Source: Prunus persica (taxonomy: Eukaryota > Streptophyta > Magnoliopsida > Rosales > Rosaceae). Taken from it: a stretch of DNA of 64,000 nucleotides. The stretch covers positions 15,565,693-15,629,692 of the forward strand of contig NC_034013.1 in the NCBI RefSeq assembly GCF_000346465.2, read 5' to 3'. This document shows positions 37,295-47,817 of the stretch, in pieces (within the stretch, counting starts at the first letter, position 1; each line of letters begins with the position of its first letter). Under the pieces are notes generated by a model, which worked only from the letters and a program-made list of their open reading frames with translations, was not told the DNA's origin and did not search any database. Both the position numbers and the translations under genes were made by a program.

Positions 37295-37791
37295 AGTCAA
37301 GTTAATCTTTCCAAACAACTACCTACCTAGAGAGAATTAATGAATGAAGCAAGATCAAAAAATTTATTCTAAAAAAAAAAAAAAAACAGCAATGCAAATC
37401 AAGAACATCAACAATTTTACAGAAAAAAAAAAATTAAGAAGATGAAATCCCCTAGTAATCCATGCACTGACCTTGGGTAAGGATGAACGGCCCCACTGCC
37501 GGCCCTACTGGGGCGTAGTAGGCGAAGCTCCTTCAATATTAATTTATTCAAATCGAGCAGTTGGATTTGCTTGCCCAAAATCGGGGCTAGATAGTTCTCG
37601 TTCTCCCCCAATTCTCCCTGATAATTCTCCATCTCCCATATCCGGCCTAGTTCGCCCAGAGACCTCTCCATCTCCCATATCTTCCGTAGAGATTTCTTGA
37701 TCTTCGATGTCTTGGCAAGGAGCTCATCCTGGGGTGAAGCCATCGTCAAGGCATGGTCTTGACCCGAGGTGAGCTCAACGGCAGCGGCCAT
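36101..37791 (-). pseudogene. Propeller-like gene, copy B (5' stop, truncated tail)
   Basis: Exon 1 is 37472-37791 (open, 106 codons, LGELGRIWEMENY-type coiled coil) and exon 2 starts at 37245. Exon 2 has TAA in place of a Leu codon about 18 codons in (near 37191), so the coiled coil cannot be joined to the propeller. Downstream, a 327-codon frame starting MVNF at 37190 stays open to 36207, with the family motifs GARIFDHDQLYVFT, GTLYFLES, GYAICYGVILYVLS and FRGRAVVVGDTIYALN. The exon 3 equivalent (from 36122) reads only PECADYEPI before a stop, so the basic tail is lost. It could still make a propeller-only protein from the internal ATG, but decay is more likely. Confidence 0.65.
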
Positions 37792-38471
37792 GATATTGGA
37801 ATGCAAAATTGAGGCAAAAGGGAATTTAGGGCTTGGGGATGCTGCGGCAGAAGGGAGTCTTAAAATTCCTAGTGTTACCTGTTTGTTTATTTGTTGCCCT
37901 TTTTATGATTTTTTTGGGGTTTACTGGTGAGATTGGGTTTTAAGGCCAATTGAGGAAGTGGATTAGTTCAAAGCCCTATATAATTGACCTTCTTCTTTGA
38001 TTTTATTGCTTCACTCTCGTTAATCAAAGGTGCTGGTGGACTGGATCTCTCTCTGACTCCATCTTTTTTGCTTCATTGTCCAAGATAATCAAAGGTTACC
38101 TCATGCTTTCTCAGTTATATTTTAGTTTTTCTTTTCTTTTCTTTTGAACATTATAGTAGTATTGTTTCTATTTGGTTAGAGTAGTGCATCTCAGTTTTCT
38201 TAGGATGTACACTGCTGTTTTTTATTTTATTTTTTTAACCGTACTCTTCTTTTTGAGCTCAAGTGTTTTCTAAGGATACTGTTTGTTCTTACAAGTATAC
38301 TTTTTGCAAGATGTTGAATGATTTGGAAGGCTAAAGTGCATTGCAATGTGTACTTTGTTTGCTGGCTAATTAAAAGTTGCTGGAGAAGATGCAATGTGTT
38401 TTATTAAATGTTAGTTTGTTTCTATCTTTTCTTGCAGATTACATTAATTGCTAAGAATTCTTTTCGGTAAA
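37792..38471. other. Divergent intergenic region of unit B
   Basis: 681 bp between the propeller start (-) and the KEN remnant start (+). It contains the conserved leader ('ttcactctcgttaatcaaagg' to 'agataatcaaagg', about 38010-38092) and a 5'UTR intron ending TTTTCTTGCAG near 38437, matched in units C and D. Confidence 0.6.
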
Positions 38472-38578
38472 ATGGATGACCAGAGAGAGTTTTCTGTCTT
38501 TGTTCGATGATTGCATGGTGAAAATAATTTAAATGACAAGGTTATTGGTTCTAGGCTTTCCTTGTTTAAAAAATGCTA
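38472..38578 (+). pseudogene. KEN-gene 5' fragment, unit B
   Basis: Begins MDDQREFSVFVR, then a TGA, then LHGENN and DKVIGSRL, matching the start of the unit C and D genes (MDYLRELPDFIQRLL, MDDQIELSNFVRRLH). It is cut off at 38578 by the Helitron-like element. Confidence 0.6.
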
Positions 38579-38813
38579 TCTACCTATATATATATATAAA
38601 GCAAAAGGCAGAGAATTATGAAACATTCAAAATACCAGAAAATATCTTTAGTTAATTGAAACATTAAGAATTGAAATTATTAATTAAATGAGGATAATAT
38701 GGTAAATTCACATTTTTTCTATTAAAAAAATTAATTCTAAAAATAAAATAAAAAGTAAAAAAGAAAATCAGAAAACCAATTGATACATATTCACGCATGT
38801 GCCAAAGGGCTTG
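38579..38813 (+). mobile_element. Short Helitron-like element 1
   Basis: Starts TCTACCTATATATATATA after an A and ends GGGCTTG before TTAAT. Its first ~140 bp are closely similar to element 2 at 39556 (shared 'gaaacattcaaaataccag' and 'aatgaggataatatgg'). No coding capacity. The 3' CTTG deviates from the usual CTRR. Confidence 0.45.
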
Positions 38814-39175
38814 TTAATAGAATGGAAACTCTGGCAAGGAACTTCTTTTGCGGACTTCTACTAAAATTCCGCCTATTGCATGGAATACTATTTACAACCA
38901 AAAGACCTTATAAGTATCTTCCCTAGCTAATAATGCTTGGTTGGCTTGGATTAAGAAAACTACAATTGGTTAATAATGCTTCCCTAGCTGAATTGGGATG
39001 GAAAATTATTCTTCTTTTTATAAAGCAATTTATAAAGCAATTGCAAAACCCAATTATATTTGCGAGTCTGGATAAGCATTTTAAAATTTCGACCTATTTT
39101 ATTTCAGGAAATGAGATGGATAGTTGGAAATGGTCATAATATTAAATTTTGGAATTTCAATTGGGTCTTGTTAAA
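38814..39175 (+). mobile_element. LINE reverse-transcriptase remnant
   Basis: Translation fragments RMETLARNFF, then LGWLGLRKLQLVNNASLAELGWKI (about 38930-39010), then a SGNEMDSWKW-like end. These match the plant LINE region of the type GLGFR.L...N.ALLAK.GWR. It is broken by stops, with ends unknown. Confidence 0.55.
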
Positions 39176-39384
39176 AGAACCTTAAAATTAACTGAGTACA
39201 CCCTATGATTTATGTATATCCTAATATTTAAATTAAAATGCAAAATTAACTAAGTACACCGTATTTTAACTACCAAAAATACCCCTATTTTGAGAGTGAG
39301 ACCTCTTCCTTCTTTAGTCTCTGTTGTAGTTGGTTTCTAACCTCTTCAGTCGTGTATGTAGTTGGTTTCTACCAAAAATACCCC

Positions 39385-40216
39385 TCATCTTTTCTGGTTA
39401 ACGGTAATTCAAGCCATGTCTTCCACTAAAGACAGACCAATGATGGCTTCAAAGGAATTCTTTTCCTCAGGTAATACATGTCATTATTCAGTATATATAT
39501 AAAGGAAACAATTTAAATTTCTATTAACATTCAGACTATTTCCTTTTCATATGTATCTATATATATAAAGCAGAATGCAGAGAATGGTGAAACATTCAAA
39601 ATACCAGAAAATGTTATTGGTTAATGCAAACATTAAGAATTAAAATTAGTAATTAAATGAGGATAATATGGTAAAATTCACACATTTTCATATTTAAAAA
39701 ATTAAAATTAAAAGAAAAATTAGATAATTGATCATATTTTTATGGAACACAACTACCCATTATCATTTTTAATTCTAAAAAAAAAATTATAAATTTATAA
39801 AAAAAAGGCCTCTTGCAAGCACGGAAGCACATCCGAAGAGGCTAGTTAATTACTGAAATAAACAGAATTTTAGCTAACAAATGCTAATTAAGGCATTAGT
39901 AGTCTAAGTGAGAAGACGGTGAAGCAAGATAGAACCAACAGAAACCACATGATCAAGATTCCAAACCTTCTAAAACCAATAACTAATATATATTGCCTGT
40001 ACTGGAAACGAAATTGAACTCTACATTCATCAGTTTGTGCAGCAACAAACTGAACCATGATAATTATATATAGCAAACAAGGATCATTAATTCAATATCC
40101 TTAACAAAAATAAAATATAGCAATATCAACAGTGAACAAAAGATGGCAGTAAAATGACTCAATAATATCTAATCAAAGACGTACGGATTCCCAGCTCTGC
40201 TCCTCAAGTCCTTACA
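39385..40216. repeat. 3' flank of unit C, interrupted by an insertion
   Basis: 39385-39490 and 39928-40090 repeat the unit A flank (32712-32820 and 32829-32980). About 435 bp (39490-39927) including Helitron-like element 2 has been inserted between the two parts. Confidence 0.65.
39556..39845 (+). mobile_element. Short Helitron-like element 2
   Basis: 290 bp. The 5' end is TCTATATATATAAAGC, preceded by A. The 3' end is CTAG (39842-39845), followed by T, immediately after a foldback (GCCTCTT 39808-39814 / AAGAGGC 39836-39842). 5'-TC, 3'-hairpin-CTAG and insertion between A and T are Helitron hallmarks. It is non-autonomous. Confidence 0.55.
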
Positions 40217-42185
40217 TTACAGGTTGTTTTCTACTACCTGTAATCCCACTTTTTTTTTTTTGGTTACATGTAATCCCTCCTTCCATCCGCTTTTTCTTTT
40301 TCTTTTGTTTTTAATTATTCCGCTTGCATTCTTGGGTTTTGTCTGGTTTGCTTTTTCATGATGCATGAAGGCTACTTCATGTTTGGCTTCTTCCTGCAAA
40401 ACCCAATTATATTATGTGAGAAACTAGATCCAAATGCTAATAAAAACACTTATACACATGCAAACAATTGAGTCTCTTGATTCATGGTCATTAAACAAAG
40501 AAAAAAAAAATCAATTTCATGTAAACATATTTCTTTTACCTCATGCATCAAAGAATTCTCATCCAAAGTGGTGTCATCTTCTTGTTTTGGCTGCTTCATG
40601 CTTGCTGCACTCTTACTTTCTTCGGGTTCATAATCCCCGCATTCTCTGAGAGTCGTAATCATTGTAAACAATAAAATCTAACGTGCAGATTAAGGTTATG
40701 ATTAAAACACGAGAAATATGAAGAAAACTTACGGAGTAAAGCTGAGCGTAAGCCTGAACCAATTACGAACATCGATTTTCACACGAAGAACAGTTGAATG
40801 CAAGGTCTCTATCATTCCTTGAACAATTTGAAACGTGGTGATACAAAGATGTTGAACCTCATCACATTCTTCGTTAGTACCAGTCTTAACATGAACGAAG
40901 TCTTGGTTCCCAAGATGAACCAAATAGTCAGTCACAAGACCATCAAATTGCAAAGGCGGATCAGCAATGTCAAGGCCGTTCAATTTAAATTGCCGGACTA
41001 GTGAATATGCAATATCACCGTCATCAACTACCTTCCTCCTCAAGGAGTATGCTATAATCTCATCCTCCTTAAAACGATTTAAGGCATATATAGTCTCACC
41101 TACAACCACGGCTCTCCCTTGGAAAGGAGTACAAGTGCCAATTTCAACTTGTTTCCAATTCTTTCTACCCACGTGAAAAGCAACGACATCAAAGTTTCCA
41201 TGCAAGTCAGACAATGTATACAAAATAACGCCATAACCAACGGCATAACCAGTTACCGCCATAGTAAACTTATAAGAAAATGGAAACGAAGGCATTTGCA
41301 CCCAATCCTTCTTATTAGGGTTGCATTTCCCAAAGAATAAGCCTGAACCTTGTACAAATTCTGTTTCGGTTTCAAGAAAATAAAGTGTGCCATATGCCGA
41401 CACAACTGTTCCATGCTGCTTAAACTGTACGGTAGAAGGTGTTAAGCGATCTAATGCCCTAGTTTTTGTATCAAAGATATACCCTCCAAATGAATCAACG
41501 CAAGGTTTATCCCAACCCTCCTCTGAAAACACATATAGTTGGGAGCGGTCGAAAAGCCTTGCACCCAAATGGGTAGAACCACTAAACTTGGCTACACGTG
41601 CTACTTGTGCACCCATATCATCAACTTCTCCTCCAAATTTGAATTTAACTTCATATATGGCATTAGTGTATTTGCCCCTAATGAAAGTTACCATTAAAAA
41701 CAAAGATCTATCGTCCCCCTGATTTACCGTCGTTGATGCATTCTCAACCATGGGCAAGCTGGACAGAGAAGAGAGATATACAAAACAAGTCAAATTAATC
41801 TTTCCCAAAAACTTCCAGACCTGGAGAGAATTAATGAATCAACCAAGATCAAAGCTACACAATCTACTTTTGTAGGCATATAGCAAGGTAAATATTGTAT
41901 AAAAAATAAAAAAAAACAGCGATGAACAAAAATTAAGAAGATGAAATCCACTATTAAGCCGTGCACTGACCCATGTTTCCGACTGTCGGCCCTACTGGGG
42001 CGTAGTAGGCGAAGCTGCTTCGAAATCAACTTCTTCAAATCGATCAGTTGAATTTTCTGGGCCAAAAGAGCGGCTAGATATTTCTCGTTCTCCCCCAGTT
42101 CCTGCAGAGACTTCTCCATCGCCCATATCTTGCGCAGAGATTTCTTGATCTTCGATGTCTTGGCAAAGGAGCTCAATCCTGCCAT
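40217..42185 (-). CDS. Propeller-like protein with coiled-coil N-terminus, copy C
   Basis: Unrecognised, apparently lineage-specific family. Four exons (41971-42185, 40733-41758, 40540-40645, 40217-40393) join in frame to 507 aa. Residues 1-72 are helical/coiled-coil (IKKSLRKIWAMEKSLQELGENE). Residues about 75-415 have kelch/galactose-oxidase-like blade motifs (GARLFDRSQLYVFSEEGWD, GTLYFLETE, GYAVGYGVILYTLSD, FQGRAVVVGETIYALN). The C-terminus is acidic (QPKQEDDTTLDENSL), then strongly basic (IKNKRKRKSGW, TKKKKVG), a likely nuclear signal. If intron 2 is retained, translation stops one codon later at the TAA of CC|GTAAGT (414 aa). The original start is damaged (MGC-stop at about 42242), so I used the next in-frame ATG. 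A 21-nt in-frame deletion lies before the exon 1 donor. A divergent KEN gene starts 1.07 kb away. Confidence 0.65.
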
Positions 42186-43250
42186 GAAAGCCGGTCGTCA
42201 AGGGCATGGTCTTGACCCGAGGTGAGCTCAGCAGCCCATGATATTGCAATGCTAAATTGAGGCAAAAGGGGAATTTAGGGGTTGGTTGTGGGTATGAAAA
42301 TATAATCTAAAGCGTGGAATTAATTCAATTGATCAATATGCTTTCCATTCATCCGTAAAGTCATGTATTCATATAATGACCTAATTAATCTTGATAGGAG
42401 CAGGAAACTTTTTTTAAAAGATTATTTTTATTTTAAGGAAGAATCAGGAAACTTTTATTAATATTATTTTAATCAAGGAAGAAACAGGAACCTTTTTATT
42501 GTTGATCAAATAAAACGCAGGAACCTTTTTTTTCTTTTCCTTTTTCGGTTGAGAGAAAACAGGAAACTTATAATTGTTTTTGAATATGCATATGGTATTT
42601 ATATGTACGACTTACTTTTCTATTTGGTTTCCCGTTTTAAAATTTCTAGAGTTACCTGTTTGTTTATTTGTTATCCTTTTTATGATTTTTTTTGGGGTTT
42701 ACTGGTGAGATTAGGTTTTAGGGCCAATTGAGGAAGTCGTTTAGTTCAAAGCCCTATATAATTGACCTTCTTCTTTGATTTTATTGCTTCACTCTCGTTA
42801 ATCAAAGGTGCTGGTGGACTGGATCTCTCTTTGACACCATCGTTTTTGCTTCATTGTCCCAGATAATCAAAGGTTAGCTCATCTCATGCTTTCTCAGTTA
42901 TATTTTAGTTTTTGTTTTCTTTTCTTTTGAACATTGTAGTAGTATTTTTTTCTATTTGGTTAGAGTTGTGCATCTCAGTTTTCTTAGGATGTACACTGCT
43001 GCTTTTTTTTTTTTTTTTTTTTACCTTACTCTTCTTTTTGAGCTCAATGTGTTTTTCTAAGGATACTGTTTGCAATGTGTACCTTGTTTGCTGGCTAATT
43101 AAAATTTTACCTTACTCTTTTTTTTTTTTTACCTTACTCTTCTTTTTGATCTCAGTTGCTGGAGAAGGTGCAATGTGTTTTATTAAATGTTTCTTTGTTT
43201 CTATCTTTTCTTGCAGATTACTTTCCTTGCTAAGAATTCTTTTCGGTAAA
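42186..43250. promoter_or_regulatory. Shared divergent intergenic region, unit C
   Basis: 1.07 kb between the start codons of the propeller gene (-) and the KEN gene (+). A conserved KEN-side leader (about 42780-42871) ends at a donor (AATCAAAG|GTTAGC). A pyrimidine-rich 5'UTR intron follows and ends TTTTCTTGCAG near 43216. The same arrangement is seen in units B and D, consistent with a duplicated bidirectional promoter. Confidence 0.5.
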
Positions 43251-44461
43251 ATGGATTACCTGAGAGAGTTACCTGACTTTATTCAACGGTTGCTGCTTCG
43301 TGGCAATAATTCACAGGACATGGTCGTTGGTTCTGGGCTTTGTTGTTACAGTTTCAAGTTGAATAATAGAATTTCTCAAGAATTGTATGAGGGGAGTTTG
43401 TATATATCTTCTGATCTTCGCGGGGAACTGATAGATGTGGTGTTTGTAAAAGTTGCTAGACGAGAAGATGCAATAAAAATATTTCGAAATACTGCCGCAG
43501 CTAATGATGGTGTTGTTTTAAAGTATTTGGTTAGATTTTGTAAAAATTATTGGCCATAGTTTTGTTTTAATTGTATTTGACGTAAATTCTTCGTATTGTT
43601 TGTAGGAAGTTGATTAAGGGTGTTGGTCGTATACATTCTAAGGGGTTATATCATGGTGGGTTGGGTTCGGAGAGTAATTATGTATTTATTGACAAATGTC
43701 TGAAAGGTAATTAACATTGAGGGAGATTTGTATGAGTATGAATTTAAAGACGGCCGTGAGTGGCAAAAGAAAGCAGATATTACGGACCTTTTAGGGATGT
43801 TGGACAACTGGTTCGAATCGATACTAGCGGGGGGCAAAAGAAGTTGGCTGGAATGTCAACACTTCTTTGATTTTGTCAACCGTGCTAAGAGAAACAAGAA
43901 GTTGGAGTGAGTTGTCTATCTCTTTTATTTTATTTTATTTTATTTTTTTCACTTCATTTCTTTCTTATAGGATATTGTTCTTTTTGTCCTTTCAGCTATG
44001 ATGAATTTGTGAAAAAAGTGGTGGGTCATCCGTTTTTGTTAGATGCTGATAAAAGGATGCGTCTCTTTGATCACTATGAAACTACGAGGAGTGGTCGAAC
44101 TGGTATAAAAGTCGAATTCGCGTTGGCAAGACCCGCTTTTGACATTTTCAAATCCTGGAACTCTACTTCAACCCTTAATAACATGGATAAATTTATGTTG
44201 GGTGTTTATAACCATAGAAACTCCTCCCCATCAAGAAAACAAAAGAAATCTGTCGTCATCAAAAATATAAAATCCCGTATAAAACCGCGTGTAAATTACA
44301 GTGGGGATGTGGAGGATCTTCTTAGGTACCTTAGGAATTTGTATCATCATTATCATCAACATGGTTTGGCTGCTGGTTCTATGGAGGATGTGGATCGTGG
44401 TGTTACAACTCATTTTCGTGGGTTTTTGGAGCTGCTTTACATGCATTTAGAACTATCCTAG
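43251..44461 (+). pseudogene. Pseudokinase-KEN (IRE1/RNase L-like) gene, unit C; one probable frameshift
   Basis: Begins MDYLRELPDFIQRLL, followed by a kinase N-lobe-like stretch (ISQELYEGSLY ... VVFVKVARREDAIKIF). A later exon (from about 43607) reads IHSKGLYHGGLGSESNYVFID, matching the kinase catalytic loop but with YHGGL in place of HRDLK, so no phosphotransfer is expected. After a 1-nt shift near 43704, the frame continues NIEGDLYEYEFKDGREWQKK to FVNRAKRNKKL (ends 43906). The last exon (43996-44461) has VGHPFLLDADKRMRLFDHY and YSGDVEDLLRYLRNLYHHYH, resembling the HPFFW...KR and DLLR.IRNK..HY motifs of the IRE1 KEN ribonuclease domain, with the RN..HHY residues kept. The exon junctions around 43535-43606 are uncertain. 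It may be a live gene with an error, or a recent pseudogene. Confidence 0.55.
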
Positions 44462-44724
44462 TGTTATTTTATTTTGTATATCAAAGATTTTATGGCTTTA
44501 TTTTATTTTGTATATCAAAGATTTCATGGCATCAGTAGATTAAAGATTTGAATATTAAAACAAGTACATGCGCTACATATTTCTTTCCTGCAGTTACAAA
44601 GTTAACTACTACCAATAATTTATTCATGCAATTACAAAGTTAACTACAACAGCAAAACGAAAAATTCACGCTAAAATTTTATGAATCAATTTTGAAAAAG
44701 AACCATACTGCTCCTTTGATCACA
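44462..44724. other. Spacer between unit C and the segmental duplicate
   Basis: 263 bp with a local direct repeat ('tatttcatggca'/'attttatggc' context) and no gene. Confidence 0.5.
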
Positions 44725-47700
44725 TTCAATGCAAACCCATATATAAATAAGTGAAATAAAACATAGGAACTACATTTTGAAAAAGAAAAAGAATTACCAC
44801 TCAATGGCTTCGGCAATGGTTATCAGTTCAAACAGTGTAATCAGAGAAAATTAAATCCAATAAGTAAGCCATTCGTGGTGATCGTCAGCACGAGACTCTG
44901 CCAGCAGAATTATCCTCCTCTCTGATCTCATTCTTCTCATGCATGGGTCATCTGTTGAATTTTCAAACAACTTGCATGAAAATATGATTCATTAAAAAGA
45001 TGCATAAGCATAAGGAATGATCCAAAACTAACCACTAGGGTTTTAGCTAAATAGCTACAGAATTAAGTATATTTTTTGAATCTTCTACACAAATGCCTTA
45101 TACATTTGGGGGCAAAGAAATTTGTAATGTGCCTTATACATAGCTAGATTCAGACAACAGGGGATGCATTCTCCTTTCGTAAGTACTGAATCTGACCAAG
45201 CAAGTACTTTTAACAGTCGAGTAGCTTCACACAACATATAGAGGCCTTTCAATTGTTCAGCTGATTTAGTTCTGTGCAAGGGTCATCTCAAATTAAGAAT
45301 GACCCACCATCATATCTGTTGAAAAACTAATGCTCATTTGTTCTACAAAGTTCTAGAAAAGTCAAGAGCTCACAATAAAGAAGTTGCATGGCGGCAAAAC
45401 AAAATGAATATGGTAGAATATTCTAGAAAAAGTGACAAGTGAATGGCTAAAGTATCGCAGCGGAAGAAACCTCTAGAGCAAGACTACAAACACGTGGTTG
45501 GGAGAAAGTGCCCAAGTCGGTGGACCAAGGCTAAGTTGGCAAACAATCATCTATAAATAGGCATGCAATCTACAATGAAATGTGGAGTGAACAAATAAAC
45601 TCCCAATCTATGCGGGAGCCAAGAGCTACCCAAACTAAGCCATGTTGAGGAGGCCAATAAGCCTATATAAGCAAGAAAGAAGGCCATTAAGTCAATAAGC
45701 TATGAAGAAGGCCACTTAGCTTACACCTATGTACTATTCTCCTCCAATGTAATAAAATCACTTTATTTCAACTATTGCCTATTGTCCTAAACCCTTTCAC
45801 CACATAAACCAACAATGGTATCATAGCAACACCACTCACAATCACCCTACAATCTAACAAGCGGTATCAGAGCGTCACAAACGCTCATCACACACTTTCT
45901 AAAATTCCAACAATATCAAAAATTGATTAAATTAAGAGAGACATGGTGAACTTCTCATAAATAAAAGGCAACTTACTGAGAGCATCAGCCAGCTCAAGAA
46001 AAAGCTCGCTAAAATGCTCACGCTTATATTTCTCACTCCCTCAACCTTGTGGATTCTCTAACTAATTTTTCTAGGACAAGCCCTGCACATCAAACAGCTT
46101 TCTAAACATCCATCCAAGAAATCTGAGTGATTTTTCATCCTAAAATAAACAGTCATGTTAAGCCACTTGGATGTGGTACATCATTATTCTAAATGACTTC
46201 ACACAATTTGATAATGAGCCAGAGGAAATTCTGTTGGAAGACCCTCTAAAATCTTTTATAAAGCATGAGCAGTATGAAGTTCAAAATCAATAAAGTACAG
46301 GTGGCTTTTTTTAAATTTTTTTTAAAAACAGTATTACCACATGAGAACAACATTTATCTGAAATAAATCAGCTTTATCAACAGTGAATCAAATTCTTTGT
46401 TCATAATAGATCTTAAATGAACACTTCTGTCAAGATTTGCACCTAATTTTGAATCCCCTAACCAGTTAGAAAGGCTACCTGTCAACACTACTATTAACCT
46501 TGATCATGCAAGTCTATCAATCATAGGTTCCTTCACATAGATGCCATAAACTTTGTCTGAGCAAATTCTATTCCAAGAAGTATCCATCACTAGTTACATC
46601 TATTTTCTAATTCAGGATCGGCCGAAACAAATAACTAGTGGGCAGCACATCCAACATTCCCCAAAGTTCAGTAGAATTCGACAGGGACAAAACTTATACT
46701 GGTTCCACAACATAACGTATGTACCCTGCATCTTTTTCATCATTCCTTCAGAAACCCCATTTCTAAATTTTCAATCTTCAACTCCTTTTCCAGATCTTAC
46801 CCTATTTTGCATCATCAAGCTTCTAAAGTAGGACAAGCTTTACTGTTCCAAAGTACACACGAACACCCAGCCTTTAGTTATAATATGCCAAGCATTACAA
46901 CATCCAATCCAGATAATAGAAAGTTTCTAGCACTCACAACAACGCTTATGAGCTCATGTCAAAATTAAGATCTGAACAACTTACCCGCGCACTGAGGCCT
47001 CCGTTACATTAGCCTTGTCAGCCAGAACAGGATCCTGTGAACCCATGATCCGAAAATAGTGTCTATGAACTGAATAGGGCCTTGTATCCTATAAAAAGAA
47101 GAAATAACAAATTCAGACATTCTTGAATCTTGTCAGATGATCCTCCAAAGAACAGCAGGCAGCCATATTTATCGTTATTGGGCCTGAATTTTTGCACTGT
47201 AAATATAGATATATATGCTCTATTTAACATAACTTTCAAGTGCAGAATTGAATTTTAAAAGGAAACCCTAGTGGTTAGTTTTCTTTCCCACAAATGATTG
47301 TTCTACCTCATTGCTCAGTAAACAAAAACCCTTAACCAACTGAACCCAAAAAATATCACAATTAATAAAATGAAATGATAGCTTTTAACCCTTCTTGTAG
47401 AAAATAATACTTGAACTACGAAAAAGTCGGAATTAGACATCAAATGAACTCCAATCCAGAAAAAAGAAGAAAGATTTTTACTGTTTAGAAAGAAACAAAA
47501 AGCCATTATTCCAGAGACCCTATATCAGAACAAAGAAACCATTTTGTGGAGAAGAAAGAAGAAAACACCCAGAGGAAATACATAATTAGACTGAGAAAAT
47601 GTAAAATCTACTGATACACCTACCTGCAGAAGGAAATGCTGCGCAGAACAAATGGGTCTTGGATTGAGAGAAATTCAATATATTTCGAAGAAAAATAACA

Positions 47701-47817
47701 AAGGAATTCGTGGCAATTTGGGACACATGAAAATGTAATTGAGTAATGGGGTAAGGTAACTGTACGCTTGGCATTTAGGAGGAGGGGAGGAAGACAGAGA
47801 GCATGGCGGGAGAAAAC
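44725..47817 (-). pseudogene. Degenerate duplicate of the HVA22 exon 3 - POPEYE region (left part)
   Basis: Collinear, decayed copy of 26310-30222. It has HVA22 exon 3 remnants (about 44796-44902), then a jump over the rest of HVA22 and most of PYE exon 4. PYE exon 4 start (about 44903-44960), exon 3 (about 45135-45275), exon 2 (about 45975-46090) and exon 1 (about 46985-47046) follow, with 5'UTR sequence to 47817. Lesions include loss of the C-terminal half, deletions in the basic-region exon, a 3-nt deletion in exon 1, a 0.6-kb LTR insertion and the copia element at the right end. It cannot encode a functional bHLH. Confidence 0.85.
45317..45930 (+). mobile_element. Truncated LTR element: one LTR plus primer site and leader
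   Basis: The LTR is about 498 bp (45317-45814), with perfect 5-bp terminal inverted ends TGTTG...CAACA. One base further comes TGGTATCATAGC (45816-45827), a near match to the tRNA-iMet primer site, and a second GGTATCAGAGC follows at about 45863. About 100 bp of leader remain before POPEYE-like sequence resumes near 45935. No second LTR or coding sequence was found. Confidence 0.6.

Noticed and set aside
42912..43250. Hydrophobic N-terminal extension in frame with the KEN gene
   Set aside because: Encoded by the poly-T-rich 5'UTR intron; the acceptor TTTTCTTGCAG near 43216 and the ATG at 43251 mark the real start, and the extension is not conserved in sequence between units.
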